Shown here one piece after another: positions 41,870 to 50,788 of a DNA stretch of 64,000 bases (position 1 is the stretch's first letter; each line of letters opens with the position of its first letter). The translations under genes were made by a program, and so were the position numbers. A model generated the notes under the pieces. It was not told where the DNA came from. It worked only from the letters and a program-made list of their open reading frames with translations, and made no database searches. Source of the DNA: Anaeromassilibacillus sp. An200 (GTDB taxonomy: Bacteria; Bacillota; Clostridia; Oscillospirales; Acutalibacteraceae); NCBI RefSeq assembly GCF_002160025.1, contig NZ_NFJU01000022.1:1-64000 (forward strand). Reading direction: 5' to 3'.

Positions 41870-41909
41870 CCGAAAACGTTTTTGGAGCCATCACCAAAAA
41901 CGTTTTCGG
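41870..41909 (+). promoter_or_regulatory. Twin LacI-family operators in the GH65 leader
   Basis: ccgaaaacgtttttgg (41870-41885) and its exact reverse complement ccaaaaacgttttcgg (41894-41909), each with the palindromic aaaacgtttt core typical of LacI/GalR regulators. They sit in the untranslated leader, about 25-65 nt after the predicted start, centre to centre 24 bp. No lacI-type gene is present in the window. Confidence 0.85.
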
Positions 41910-41931
41910 TTTCGCGGGGGAAGGGGATCGT

Positions 41932-44223
41932 ATGGACACAAAGCTTCTGCGAAAGACCGGTCTGAGCCTGGATCGGGAAGAGCTCATGGTGAACGAAACA
42001 CTGTTCCACAACGCCAACGGCTACCTGGGCGTGCGCTCCAACTTTGAGGAGGGCGTGCCGGAGGGTGTGGGCAGCATCCGCGGCGAATATCTCAACGGAT
42101 TTTACGATTTTGCGGATATGCCGCAAGCGGAAAAGCTGTGCGGCCTGTGCGAGGAAAAGCAGACAATGCTCAACATCGCTGACACACAGACGATCTTCCT
42201 CTCCGTGGACGGGGAAACCTTCTCCCTTTTCGGCGGGGAAGTGCTCGAATCCGCCCGCGAGCTGGACATGGCGCGCGGTGTGACGCGCCGCACCGTTTCC
42301 TGGAAGAGCACGCAGGGCGCGGCCGTCACCGTGGACGTGACGCGCATGGCCTCCTTCGCGATGCTTCCCCTGTTCACGATCGAATACCGCGTCACCGCAC
42401 AGAGCGACTGCACGCTGCGTTTCTCGTCTCTGCACATCGGCAGCGTGAAAAACTACTGCGATCCAACCGACCCGCGCCTGGCCGCCGAAGCCCCGCAGTA
42501 TCTGCACGCCGCCCCCGCCGCAATCTCCGGCGGCGCAAGCTTTGTGACGGCGCACACCACCAAATCCGGCCTGTCTGTGACCTCCGCCGTGAAAAACGTG
42601 CTCTCCGTCCCCGCGGAGGAATCGCTGCGCGCCGAGGGCAGCTCTGCTGAATACACCGCCGCCGTTTCCGTGAAGGCGGGCGAGAGCGTCACGCTGACGA
42701 AATACACCGTCCTGTGCGATTCCGTGCGCTATGACGACTGCCGCGCCGAGGCCGAGCACCTGCTGGCGCAGGCCGTGTCCGTCCCGCTCTCCGACTGGTA
42801 CGGGAAGCAAAAGGCATATCTGGACCAATACTGGGAAACCTGTGCCGTGCAGGTGGAGGGCGACGACGATCTCAGCCGCGCCGTGACGTACAACCTCTAT
42901 CAGCTGATCCAGTCCGTCGGCAAGGACCCGCACAGCAACATTGCCGCGAAGGGCCTCTCCGGCGAGGGCTACGAGGGCCACTATTTCTGGGACACGGAAA
43001 TGTATATGCTTCCGTTCTTCTCCCTCACGCGCCCGGATATCGCCCGCAACCTGATTGAATACCGCCACACCATCCTGCCCTACGCCCGCGAGAACGCCCG
43101 CATCCTCGGTCACAAAAAGGGCGCGCTCTACGCGTGGCGCACCATCATGGGCAAGGAGTGTTCCGGCTATTTCCCGTCCGGCTCGGCGCAGTACCACATT
43201 GACGGCGATATCGCTTACTCCATCATCAGCTACTATCTGCTGACAAAGGACGTGGATTTCCTCGCCAAAACGGGCGCGGAGATCGTCTGCGAGACGGCGC
43301 GGCTGTGGATCGACGCGGGCTCCTGGTACAAGGGGACGTTCCGCATCAACGATGTGACCGGCCCGGATGAATACACCTGCATCGTCAATAATAACTACTA
43401 CACGAACTGCCTCGCGAAATACAACCTCGACTGGGCGTGCAAGTTCTGCGCCATTCTGGAAAAGGCCGGAAAGCTCGCCCCGCTGGCGGAAAAAATCGGC
43501 CTGACCCAGGAGGAGCTTGACGAATTCCGCCGCGCCAGCGACGCGATGTACCTCCCCTACGACGAGGAACTGGACCTGAACCCGCAGGACGATTCCTTCC
43601 TCACCAAGAAGGTCTGGGATCTCGCCGCCACCCCGAAGGAGGACTTCCCGCTCCTGCTGCACTACCACCCGCTGTACCTGTACCGCTTCCAGGTGTGCAA
43701 GCAGGCCGACACCGTGCTTTCGCACTTTGTCATGGAGGACTACCAGAAGCTTTCCACGATGCGCCATTCCTTCGCCTACTACGAGAAAGTCACGACGCAC
43801 GACTCCTCCCTTTCGACCTGCATTTTCAGCATCATGGCCTCGCGCCTCGGCATGCCGGAAAAGGCGTATGACTACTTCGGGGAATCCTCGAAGCTTGACC
43901 TGTTCAACACGCACCACAACACAAAGGACGGCATCCACACCGCGAACATGGGCGGCACCTACATGGCGATCGTCTACGGCTTCGGCGGCCTGCGCGTGAA
44001 GGAAAGCGGCCTGTGCCTGGCCCCCGCCCTGCCCGCCGGATGGACGTCGTACCGCTTCCGTGTGCGCTATGAGGACGCGCTGATCGGCGTGCGCGTGACA
44101 AAGGATGGCGGTGAACTGACGCTCTGCGAAGGCAGCCCGAAGGAGCTCTTCCTCTACGGCAAGCCCGTCACACTCGACAAAACACTGCCCTTTGCCCTCA
44201 ACCCGGACTGGGGAAAGGAATAA
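41932..44223 (+). CDS. Glycoside hydrolase family 65 disaccharide phosphorylase
   Basis: 763 residues from ATG 41932 (gaaggggatc). N-terminal beta-sandwich (FHNANGYLGVRSNFEEG, GFYDFADMPQAEK), then the (alpha/alpha)6 barrel with AAKGLSGEGYEGHYFWDTEMYM, YRHTILPYARENARILGHKKGA, general-acid Glu in DVTGPDEYTCIVNNNYYTN (~480), and the phosphate-site region HTANMGGTYMAIVYGFGGLRV. It phosphorolyses an alpha-linked glucose disaccharide to beta-glucose-1-phosphate, consistent with the pgmB gene next door. Maltose, trehalose, kojibiose and nigerose enzymes share this fold, so linkage cannot be fixed. Confidence 0.92.
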   Translation: MDTKLLRKTGLSLDREELMVNETLFHNANGYLGVRSNFEEGVPEGVGSIRGEYLNGFYDFADMPQAEKLCGLCEEKQTMLNIADTQTIFLSVDGETFSLFGGEVLESARELDMARGVTRRTVSWKSTQGAAVTVDVTRMASFAMLPLFTIEYRVTAQSDCTLRFSSLHIGSVKNYCDPTDPRLAAEAPQYLHAAPAAISGGASFVTAHTTKSGLSVTSAVKNVLSVPAEESLRAEGSSAEYTAAVSVKAGESVTLTKYTVLCDSVRYDDCRAEAEHLLAQAVSVPLSDWYGKQKAYLDQYWETCAVQVEGDDDLSRAVTYNLYQLIQSVGKDPHSNIAAKGLSGEGYEGHYFWDTEMYMLPFFSLTRPDIARNLIEYRHTILPYARENARILGHKKGALYAWRTIMGKECSGYFPSGSAQYHIDGDIAYSIISYYLLTKDVDFLAKTGAEIVCETARLWIDAGSWYKGTFRINDVTGPDEYTCIVNNNYYTNCLAKYNLDWACKFCAILEKAGKLAPLAEKIGLTQEELDEFRRASDAMYLPYDEELDLNPQDDSFLTKKVWDLAATPKEDFPLLLHYHPLYLYRFQVCKQADTVLSHFVMEDYQKLSTMRHSFAYYEKVTTHDSSLSTCIFSIMASRLGMPEKAYDYFGESSKLDLFNTHHNTKDGIHTANMGGTYMAIVYGFGGLRVKESGLCLAPALPAGWTSYRFRVRYEDALIGVRVTKDGGELTLCEGSPKELFLYGKPVTLDKTLPFALNPDWGKE

Positions 44224-44271
44224 ACCAACTGGAATAAATTTGATAAAAATAACAGAAAGGACTGTTTTCAC

Positions 44272-44922
44272 ATGAAAAAGTACAAGGCAGCTCTCTTTGA
44301 TCTCGACGGCGTTCTGGTGGACACGGCAAAATACCACTATCTGGCATGGAAAGAACTCGCCCAGCGTCTGGGCTTTGAATTCACCGAGCAGGACAACGAG
44401 CGCCTGAAGGGTGTGTCCCGCATGGCGTCTCTGGAGATCCTGCTGGAAGTTGGCGGGATGCAGAACCATTTCTCCGCCGAGGAGAAGGAGCAGATGGCGG
44501 CGGAGAAAAACGCCCGCTATGTGGAGTACATCTCGAAGATGGACGCCTCCGAGATCCTGGACGGCGCTCTCGACACGCTCAAGAAGCTGCGTGAGCGCGG
44601 CGTGAAGATCGCCCTCGGCTCCGCGAGCAAGAATTCCCCCATCATCCTCAAGAACGTCGGCCTGACGGAATACTTTGACGAGATTGTGGACGGCAACAGC
44701 GTCAGCAAGGCAAAGCCCGATCCCGAGGTCTTCACCCAGGGCGCGGAGCGTCTCGGCGTCGCGTATGAGGACTGCGCCGTGTTCGAGGATTCCCTCGCGG
44801 GCCTGCAGGCCGCGAAGTCCGTGAACATGCTGGCTGTCGGCATCGGCACGCGCGAGAACCTGCCTGTGGCGGACGTCCTCTATCCCAGCCTCAAGGAGTT
44901 TGAGGTGGAGAAGTTCTTCTGA
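44272..44922 (+). CDS. pgmB: Beta-phosphoglucomutase
   Basis: 216 residues. HAD superfamily with motif I FDLDGVLVDTAKYHYLAWKELA (nucleophile Asp and acid/base Asp), cap residues RLKGVSRMASLEILLE, motif II ALGSASKNSP, and motifs III/IV SKAKPDPEVF and CAVFEDSLAGLQAAKS. It converts beta-glucose-1-phosphate, the GH65 product, to glucose-6-phosphate. Ribosome site gaaagga, 48 nt after the GH65 gene; same operon. Confidence 0.97.
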   Translation: MKKYKAALFDLDGVLVDTAKYHYLAWKELAQRLGFEFTEQDNERLKGVSRMASLEILLEVGGMQNHFSAEEKEQMAAEKNARYVEYISKMDASEILDGALDTLKKLRERGVKIALGSASKNSPIILKNVGLTEYFDEIVDGNSVSKAKPDPEVFTQGAERLGVAYEDCAVFEDSLAGLQAAKSVNMLAVGIGTRENLPVADVLYPSLKEFEVEKFF

Positions 44923-44923
44923 C

Positions 44924-44952
44924 TTGATCTCCCCCGTCGAATCCTGTAGAAT
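44924..44952 (+). promoter_or_regulatory. Sigma-A promoter of the small membrane protein gene
   Basis: TTGATC (44924-44929), 17 nt, TAGAAT (44947-44952). Confidence 0.7.
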
Positions 44953-44981
44953 GAAAGTACAAACCGGAAGGGGGAGTTGTG

Positions 44982-45317
44982 ATGTTCTGCAAGCTGATTG
45001 TCTGCGCCAACCACTGGGTCAAGGAAAGCGACTGGGAGGATCTCGCACTGGTCAAGCTGTGTGTGGGCGCGCTCGGCGCCATCCTCGGCCTGACGGCCCT
45101 GCGCAAAAACCGCCGGGTCTCGCTCGCCGTCTCGGCCGCTGTCTTTGTGCTCACCTGGCTGCCGCTGATGAAAAAATTCGCCCGCGTCATGCTGCGCACG
45201 CTGCGCGGCGAAGAGCGGGAAATCGCACAGCCGTCCTGCGCGTGCGGCTGCGCGCAGGAGGACCCCACCTCCTTCCCTGAGGAGGAGGACTGGGGCTGCG
45301 ACGTGGATCGCGCGTGA
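44982..45317 (+). CDS. Small two-span membrane protein (family often labelled permease of phosphate ABC transporter)
   Basis: 111 residues from ATG 44982 (gaagggggag). Starts with a short amphipathic segment (CANHWVKESDWEDLALVKLCV), two hydrophobic spans (VGALGAILGLTAL and VSLAVSAAVFVLTWLPLM), then a cysteine-rich acidic tail (SCACGCAQED). Short Firmicutes homologues carry the misleading name permease of phosphate ABC transporter; nothing here supports a transport role. The cysteine-rich tail is an addition that I do not recall in the family. Confidence 0.6.
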   Translation: MFCKLIVCANHWVKESDWEDLALVKLCVGALGAILGLTALRKNRRVSLAVSAAVFVLTWLPLMKKFARVMLRTLRGEEREIAQPSCACGCAQEDPTSFPEEEDWGCDVDRA

Positions 45318-45323
45318 CAGCTG

Positions 45324-45370
45324 CAAAAACCGCCGCCGGGAGGTCAAACGCTCCGGGCGGCGGTTTTTTA
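45324..45370. terminator. Bidirectional intrinsic terminator
   Basis: Stem aaaaaccgccgcc / ggcggcggtttttt with gggag/ctcc inside, between convergent genes. Confidence 0.85.
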
Positions 45371-45386
45371 TGCGGCAAGCCGGCTT

Positions 45387-46901
45387 TTATTCCGAAAGGC
45401 TGCGCTTATAGCGCGCGGGCGACATGCCCAGCTCCTCCTTGAACACACGGTAAAAGGAAGCGGTGTCGCTGTATCCGACACGCTCCGCGATCTCATACAC
45501 CTTGAGATTGGTGGTGCGCATCATTTCCGACGCCTTTTTCACGCGCAGGGAACGCAGATACTGCGAATAGGTGATCCCCGTCTCCGTTTTAAAGAGCGTG
45601 CTCAGATAATTGGGATGGATCCCCAGCCGCTCGGAAATCTCCGTCAGGGAGATTTCTTTCATATATTCCTGCTCGAGAAGCTGCTTGACCTTGGAGACGT
45701 TGTAGCTGTCCCGGCTGACCGCCCGCTCCTGCATTGTTTCCATATACAGGTGCAGGATCTCCATCATGCGGCGGCGCAGTTCCATGGCGGAGGTGGCCTC
45801 CTCAATGCAGGGGAGCAGATCATGCTCGGTAAACTTATACTGTCCCGCCACGGCAATCAGCGCATTGTTCTGCGTCATGGCACGGTAGAGGATCGACGAA
45901 AGCAGGCGGCGCGTCTCCTCCAGATCCGGCTTATCCCGGCACAGGCAGGCGAACAGCTGCGAGAGGAAACCGGAAAAGCCGATGAAATCGCAGGCGCACA
46001 CCGCGGAAACCAGCTGCTTCATCAAACTCTCGTAAGGGAACGGCTCCTGCACGGCGGTAAACAGATCGGGGATATCGTAAAAAAACAGGCTCAGACGCTC
46101 CATGCAGAGCGAGAAGGCGGCGGGCAGATCGGCGCGGGCATACGGCCGATCGCAGCAGCCGAAACGGATCCGCTGCCCGCGCAGCGCTCGCCTGAGCTCA
46201 CGCGCCGCGTCCGCCGTGCAGGGAGAAGCCAGCACAAGCGCCCAGCTGCCGCGATAGGTCCCCTGCAAAAGCTCCGCACCCTCAAGCGCTTCCTGCACGA
46301 CAGCCTGCATCTGCACAAAGGCGGAACGCCGCCGCGCTTCATCCGGAACGCGCTCATGAAACAGATCCGTCACACACACGATCGCGGAGCCCCCGGGCAG
46401 GGAACCTTCCCCCTCGGGGGAGCCGGCCGCGAGCAAATCCACCGCGTGCTGTTCCCGGTACAGCTGCTCCGGAGTGCCGGCGGAAACTGCATGCCGCGAC
46501 GCGCGCTCTCCCACACGGCGAAGACAGTCCCCCAGGATGGAACCAAACTCCTCCTGTGCGATGGGCTTGAGAAGATAATCCACCGCCCCCAGCTTCATCG
46601 AACTGCGGATCAAATGATAGTCCTCAAACCCGCTGATGATCACAATCTGCCCCGTATAGCCCAGCGCGCGCAGCTTTTCCATCATCTGCGTGCCGGTGCA
46701 CAGCGGCATTTTGATATCGGAAAAAATCAGATCAATTGGACGCGCACAGACGGTCTCCACCGCCTTCTGGCCGTTTTCCGCCTCATACGCCAAAAGGGAA
46801 ACACCCGTTTCCCGGCAGTATTCTTCCAGAAAACCGCAGATCTCCCTGCGGATTGCGCTGTCATCATCCACCACAAGGATGTGTCGTGTCGGTGTGTTCA
46901 T
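45387..46901 (-). CDS. YesN-type response regulator (REC + AraC HTH)
   Basis: 504 residues. The receiver domain has VVDDDSAIRREICGFLEEY, phospho-acceptor Asp in LIFSDIKMPLCTG and Lys in YLLKPIAQEEFG. A ~250-residue linker follows, then an AraC DNA-binding domain (VKQLLEQEYMKEISLTEISERLGIHPNYLSTLFKTETG, ASEMMRTTNLKVYEIAERVGYSDTASFYRVFKEELGMSPARYKR). Such regulators activate ABC sugar importers. The start overlaps the end of the sensor-kinase gene; together they should control the permease genes encoded divergently. Confidence 0.92.
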   Translation of the reverse strand: MNTPTRHILVVDDDSAIRREICGFLEEYCRETGVSLLAYEAENGQKAVETVCARPIDLIFSDIKMPLCTGTQMMEKLRALGYTGQIVIISGFEDYHLIRSSMKLGAVDYLLKPIAQEEFGSILGDCLRRVGERASRHAVSAGTPEQLYREQHAVDLLAAGSPEGEGSLPGGSAIVCVTDLFHERVPDEARRRSAFVQMQAVVQEALEGAELLQGTYRGSWALVLASPCTADAARELRRALRGQRIRFGCCDRPYARADLPAAFSLCMERLSLFFYDIPDLFTAVQEPFPYESLMKQLVSAVCACDFIGFSGFLSQLFACLCRDKPDLEETRRLLSSILYRAMTQNNALIAVAGQYKFTEHDLLPCIEEATSAMELRRRMMEILHLYMETMQERAVSRDSYNVSKVKQLLEQEYMKEISLTEISERLGIHPNYLSTLFKTETGITYSQYLRSLRVKKASEMMRTTNLKVYEIAERVGYSDTASFYRVFKEELGMSPARYKRSLSE

Positions 46902-48129
46902 CGGAGGCGTCTCCTTCCTGTTCAGGCTCTCTTGCGGGCAGGGTAACGGTGATCATGGTCCCCCGTCCCAGCACGGACTGGATCTGGACGCCGAACTCGT
47001 CCCCGTAGCTCAGGCGGATCCGGCGGTTGACATTTTTCAGGCCAATGCTCTGAAACGCTTTGTTTCTTCCGTTGATATAATCGTTTAAAAGCGCAGCGCG
47101 CTCCGGCTCCATGCCCTGCCCGTTGTCGGAAACGCGCAGCACCAGCCGATCCTCCTCCCGATAACCGAGCACCTGCACCATGCCGCCGCGCTCCAGGGAG
47201 GATACGCCGTGATACAGCGCGTTTTCCACGACAGGCTGCAAAATCATCCGCGGGCAGGCGCAGGTGAGCACGCCCGGATCGATGGAAACCAGAAAGCTGA
47301 CCGTCCCCCGGTAGCGAAGCTCCTGCAAGCGGATATAGTCGGCCAGGTTGTTCGCCTCGTCCCGGAGTGTGACGGGCCCTCCCGGCGCGGAAACACCGTA
47401 GCGCAGGATCCGGGCCAGCAGCACCGCCATCTCTCCCACCTCACGATTTCCCTCGAGATAGGCCACGGAATGGATGCTTTCCAGCGTATTGTAAAGGAAA
47501 TGAGGATTGATCTGAAGGCGCAGCATCTGAAGCTCCAGGCGCGTGGCGGCCAGATCCTTCTCATAGCCCTCATGGATCAGATCGTCAATCTCGCGCGCCA
47601 TGGTGTTGAACGTTTCGGTAAAGGTGGCCAGCTCATCCCGTCCGGGCGTATCCGTCACCGGGCTGTAATCCCCGCGCCGGATCCCCTCACAGGCTGCCTG
47701 CAATCGCGCAAGCGGCTGTGTGACGCTGCGTGCCAGGCGGCGCATAAACACCGTGAGCAGCACCAAAAGCGCACCCACCAGAAGGAAAAGCGGCAGATGC
47801 CGCACAACCGTGCCCACAGTCAGGGGAAGCAGAGGCGTTTCCAGGATAAAGATTCCTTCCCCGCCCACTGTGGTATAGTGGTACTGCGCGGCGGAGCCGT
47901 CCTCCAGCGTCAGCGTCAGATCGGACGACTGGGCCAGCTCATTGGCCGAATCAAACGCGGCATTCTCCAGAAGCGCCGCAGCCTGTTCTTCCGGAAGGCT
48001 GCCGAACAGCAGCTCTCCTTCCATCGTGAAAAAGCCGTACCGCTGGAAAGGAGAGAAATCCGCTGTGAAAAAGGCCTCCCACATCGGCGCGGCCAACCGC
48101 CAGCAGAACCGGGTGTTCGCCCTGTTCAC
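46864..48129 (-). CDS. YesM-type sensor histidine kinase, N-terminally truncated
   Basis: A normal C-terminal half: one membrane span (VVRHLPLFLLVGALLVLLTVF), HAMP, His_kinase motif LQINPHFLYNTLESI with the phospho-acceptor His, and HATPase (VVENALYHGV, DNGQGMEPE, GLKNVNRRIRLSYG). YesM-type kinases have an earlier span and ~250 extracellular residues; only ~80 residues precede the span here. Codons upstream of about 48060 are antisense to the ABC permease start and are not kinase-like. M at 48024 is the most plausible internal start. I infer loss of the sensor region, so signalling is probably impaired. Confidence 0.75.
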   Translation of the reverse strand: MNRANTRFCWRLAAPMWEAFFTADFSPFQRYGFFTMEGELLFGSLPEEQAAALLENAAFDSANELAQSSDLTLTLEDGSAAQYHYTTVGGEGIFILETPLLPLTVGTVVRHLPLFLLVGALLVLLTVFMRRLARSVTQPLARLQAACEGIRRGDYSPVTDTPGRDELATFTETFNTMAREIDDLIHEGYEKDLAATRLELQMLRLQINPHFLYNTLESIHSVAYLEGNREVGEMAVLLARILRYGVSAPGGPVTLRDEANNLADYIRLQELRYRGTVSFLVSIDPGVLTCACPRMILQPVVENALYHGVSSLERGGMVQVLGYREEDRLVLRVSDNGQGMEPERAALLNDYINGRNKAFQSIGLKNVNRRIRLSYGDEFGVQIQSVLGRGTMITVTLPAREPEQEGDASDEHTDTTHPCGG

Positions 48130-48958
48130 GGTGCCGGGCTTTCTGCTCTACTGCGCTTTCTTCATCACCCCCGTCATCATGGGAATTTACTACAGCCTGA
48201 CAGACTGGGACGGCGTAACCCGGAAATTCAACTTCATCGGGCTGGAAAACTATGGCAAACTTTTACAGAACAAGCAGTTTTACAATTCGCTTGTGTTCAC
48301 CTTCCAGTACACCATCCTTTTGATTTTCTTCACCGTTGTGCTGGGCGTCATGCTGGCCCTTCTGCTCAACCGCAAAATCAAAGGGCTGGCCTTTTTCCGC
48401 GCCATGTATTTCATCCCGGCTGTCCTGAGCATGCTCACGGTCGGCCTGATCTTCAAGCAGCTGTATTATCACGTTGTCCCGGCCATCGGGCAGACGCTTG
48501 GGATTGAGGCTCTCAGCCAGAATCCCCTTTCGGATTCCGCCCTGGCCATCTGGGCCATCCTTTTCGTGAATCTCTGGCAGGGCCTTCCGATCCCCACGCT
48601 GCTGTTCCTTGCCGGATTGCAGGGGATCCCCACCGATCTTTATGAGGCGGCCGCTCTGGACGGCGCCAGCGCCTGGCAGCGCTTTCGCACCATCACCATC
48701 CCCTTCCTGATGCCTGTTCTCAGCGTTGTGCTTGTGCTCACGCTCAAGAGCGGCCTGATGGTGTTTGATTACATCATGTCGATGACCGAGGGCGGCCCCG
48801 GCACGGCAACGCAGAGCGTGGCATACATGATTTACCTGCATGGCTTTACCCAGAACAAATACGCATACAGCATCGCGGAGGCGATTGTGATCGGTATCAT
48901 CATCGCCCTGATCTCGGCGGTGCAGATCTACTTTACCAATAAGAAAAAGGCGGTGTAA
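48065..48958 (+). CDS. ABC sugar transporter permease (MalF/UgpA-like)
   Basis: 297 residues from GTG 48065 (gaaaggagag 9 nt before), a normal length. Six spans, starting RVFALFTVPGFLLYCAFFITPV. EAA loop in the second half: LYEAAALDGASAWQRFRTITIPFL, then FDYIMSMTEGGPGTATQSVAYMIY. It belongs to the carbohydrate uptake transporter-1 family and needs a partner permease (next gene), an MsmX-like ATPase and a binding lipoprotein. The binding protein expected upstream is missing, apparently removed with the kinase N-terminus. Confidence 0.9.
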   Translation: MKKASHIGAANRQQNRVFALFTVPGFLLYCAFFITPVIMGIYYSLTDWDGVTRKFNFIGLENYGKLLQNKQFYNSLVFTFQYTILLIFFTVVLGVMLALLLNRKIKGLAFFRAMYFIPAVLSMLTVGLIFKQLYYHVVPAIGQTLGIEALSQNPLSDSALAIWAILFVNLWQGLPIPTLLFLAGLQGIPTDLYEAAALDGASAWQRFRTITIPFLMPVLSVVLVLTLKSGLMVFDYIMSMTEGGPGTATQSVAYMIYLHGFTQNKYAYSIAEAIVIGIIIALISAVQIYFTNKKKAV

Positions 48959-48960
48959 CG

Positions 48961-49797
48961 ATGGTCGGAGCAAAAAAGCAGAGCAACATCATTACCTATG
49001 TGATCCTCATCGCCGGCCTGCTGCTGATCGTTCTTCCGCTCTATATCACGCTGGTCACGGCCTTCAAATCCAACGAACAAAGCTCTGTGAGCTACTTTAC
49101 CCTTCCGGATCCTGTCTACCTCGACAGCTTCAAGGAAATCCTTTCCTCGGAACGCTACTACATGGCGCTCGGCAATACCGTGTATGTGACAGCCTTCGTG
49201 CTGATCGGCAATCTGATCATCATGCCGCCCATGAGCTACGCGCTCGCCCGCCGCATGCCGCACAGCCGCATTTACCGGTATATGTATTTCTTCCTTCTGC
49301 TCGGCATTTTCATCCCCTTCCAGGTGAAGATGATGCCTCTGGTCAAGCTGCTCAGCGCTTTGAACATGATGAACCCCACCGGCATGAGCGTGCTGTGCAT
49401 TTCCAGCTCAACCTGTGAGAGCGTGTTCCTCCTTGTCGGCTATATGAGCGCGATCCCCCGGGACATGGAGGAAGCCGCCTACATCGATGGGGCCGGCACC
49501 TTCCTGACCTACCGCACCATCGTGTTCCCCCTGCTCAAGCCCATGCTGGCCACGGTGCTGATCCGTCAGGGGCTCTGGATGTGGAACGACTTCATGCTTC
49601 CCCTCATTACCCTCAACCGCTCCTGGAAATACTGGACGCTCACCCTGTTCCAGTATAATTTCCAGACCGATTACGCGGTCGATTACAGCCTGACCTTTGC
49701 CACCTTCGTCATGTCCATGCTGCCGATCCTTGTTTTTTACTGCTTCATGCAGAAAGCGATCATCGGCGGCCTGACAAGCGGCGCGGTAAAGAGCTGA
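48961..49797 (+). CDS. ABC sugar transporter permease (MalG/UgpE-like)
   Basis: 278 residues, ATG 48961 two nt after the first permease stop. Spans begin ITYVILIAGLLLIVLPLYITLV; FLLLGIFIPFQVKMMPLVKLL; EAA loop MEEAAYIDGAGTFLTYRTIVFPLLKPML; then WNDFMLPLITL. Pairs with the preceding permease. Substrate unknown; the GH65 operon 4 kb away suggests a glucose-containing oligosaccharide, but this is only proximity. Confidence 0.92.
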   Translation: MVGAKKQSNIITYVILIAGLLLIVLPLYITLVTAFKSNEQSSVSYFTLPDPVYLDSFKEILSSERYYMALGNTVYVTAFVLIGNLIIMPPMSYALARRMPHSRIYRYMYFFLLLGIFIPFQVKMMPLVKLLSALNMMNPTGMSVLCISSSTCESVFLLVGYMSAIPRDMEEAAYIDGAGTFLTYRTIVFPLLKPMLATVLIRQGLWMWNDFMLPLITLNRSWKYWTLTLFQYNFQTDYAVDYSLTFATFVMSMLPILVFYCFMQKAIIGGLTSGAVKS

Positions 49798-49817
49798 CAC
49801 AAAAGGAGGAATTTCTC

Positions 49818-50645
49818 ATGAAAATCCAATATCTGGGAACCGCCGCCGCCGAGGGCTGGCCGGGGCTTTTCTGCCGCTGTGAGGTGTGCAGGTGCGCCCG
49901 CGAAGCCGGAGGAAAAAACATCCGCACCCGCTCGCAGGCTTTGATCGACGATGCCATCCTCATGGATTTCCCGCCGGACACCTACCTGCATATGCTGCGC
50001 GATGGCCTTCCCCTTCCGGAAATCCGCACGCTTCTGCTGACGCACTCCCACCAGGATCACTGGTACCCGGAGGACCTCGCCTTCCGGGGAGAGGGCTTCT
50101 CCCACGACATAGACGGCATTCTCGAAATTTACGGAAACGACGCCTGCGCAAAGCGGCTCGAGGCCATTCTGCCTATTGTGGGACAGGGCATGATGGACGC
50201 CATGCGGGCGCATTACAATGAGGTCACCGCCTTCTCCCCGTTTGAAACGCAGGGATACCGCGTCACACCGCTCAAGGCTCTGCACAACCGTGCCGAAAAC
50301 TGCCTGATTTATCTCATCGAGAAGGACGGCAAAAGCCTTCTGTATGCCAACGACACCGGCCTTTTCCCCCAGGAAACATGGGAGTATCTGCGCGGCAGAA
50401 AGCTGGATCTGGTCAGCATGGACTGCACCATGCAGCAGATTCCGGAGGGCACGAACCACATGGGCCTTGCCGATAACGCGGAGCTGTGCCGCCGTCTCGG
50501 CGAAGCGGGCTGCACCCACGAGAGCACAAAGTATGTGATCACCCACTTTTCCCACAATGGCGGCCTGCTCCATGAGGAGCTGGAGGAGCGGGCGCGTCCG
50601 CTTGGCTTCCTGACCGCCTATGACGGCATGACGCTCTCCTTCTGA
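49818..50645 (+). CDS. Metallo-beta-lactamase-fold hydrolase (PhnP-like)
   Basis: 275 residues from ATG 49818 (aaaggagga). MBL fold with THSHQDHW as metal motif, further ligands in LYANDTG and VITHFSHNGG. An early CRCEVCRCAREAGG cysteine set precedes NIRTRSQALIDD, as in PhnP-like phosphodiesterases that carry a structural zinc site. It follows the permeases by 20 nt, so it is probably in the same operon and may act on the imported compound. Not a beta-lactamase. Confidence 0.8.
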   Translation: MKIQYLGTAAAEGWPGLFCRCEVCRCAREAGGKNIRTRSQALIDDAILMDFPPDTYLHMLRDGLPLPEIRTLLLTHSHQDHWYPEDLAFRGEGFSHDIDGILEIYGNDACAKRLEAILPIVGQGMMDAMRAHYNEVTAFSPFETQGYRVTPLKALHNRAENCLIYLIEKDGKSLLYANDTGLFPQETWEYLRGRKLDLVSMDCTMQQIPEGTNHMGLADNAELCRRLGEAGCTHESTKYVITHFSHNGGLLHEELEERARPLGFLTAYDGMTLSF

Positions 50646-50685
50646 GCGCGTCCGATTTCTCTCCTTTTTCGTCCGAAGAATCCCG

Positions 50686-50715
50686 TTGACAAACAGGGCA
50701 GGGGATCGGTATAAT
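50686..50715 (+). promoter_or_regulatory. Sigma-A promoter of greA
   Basis: TTGACA (50686-50691), 18 nt, TATAAT (50710-50715). Confidence 0.88.
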
Positions 50716-50788
50716 GAATAAGATACCCGGGCGGGACGTTCCACCGCCGGGAGAAATTTGAATTTAAACGGTAAGGTGGCGTTTCGAT

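Noticed and set aside
41710-44469. A 919-codon open frame on the minus strand opposite the GH65 and pgmB genes
   Set aside because: It is the antisense shadow of high-GC genes with clear catalytic motifs; no ribosome site and no recognisable protein features.
44982-45317. Phosphate ABC transporter permease
   Set aside because: The name circulates for this small family, but the protein has only two spans and no EAA loop.
49818-50645. Beta-lactamase resistance gene
   Set aside because: The metallo-beta-lactamase fold is shared by many hydrolases; the early cysteine set and operon position match PhnP-like phosphodiesterases, and no signal peptide is present.
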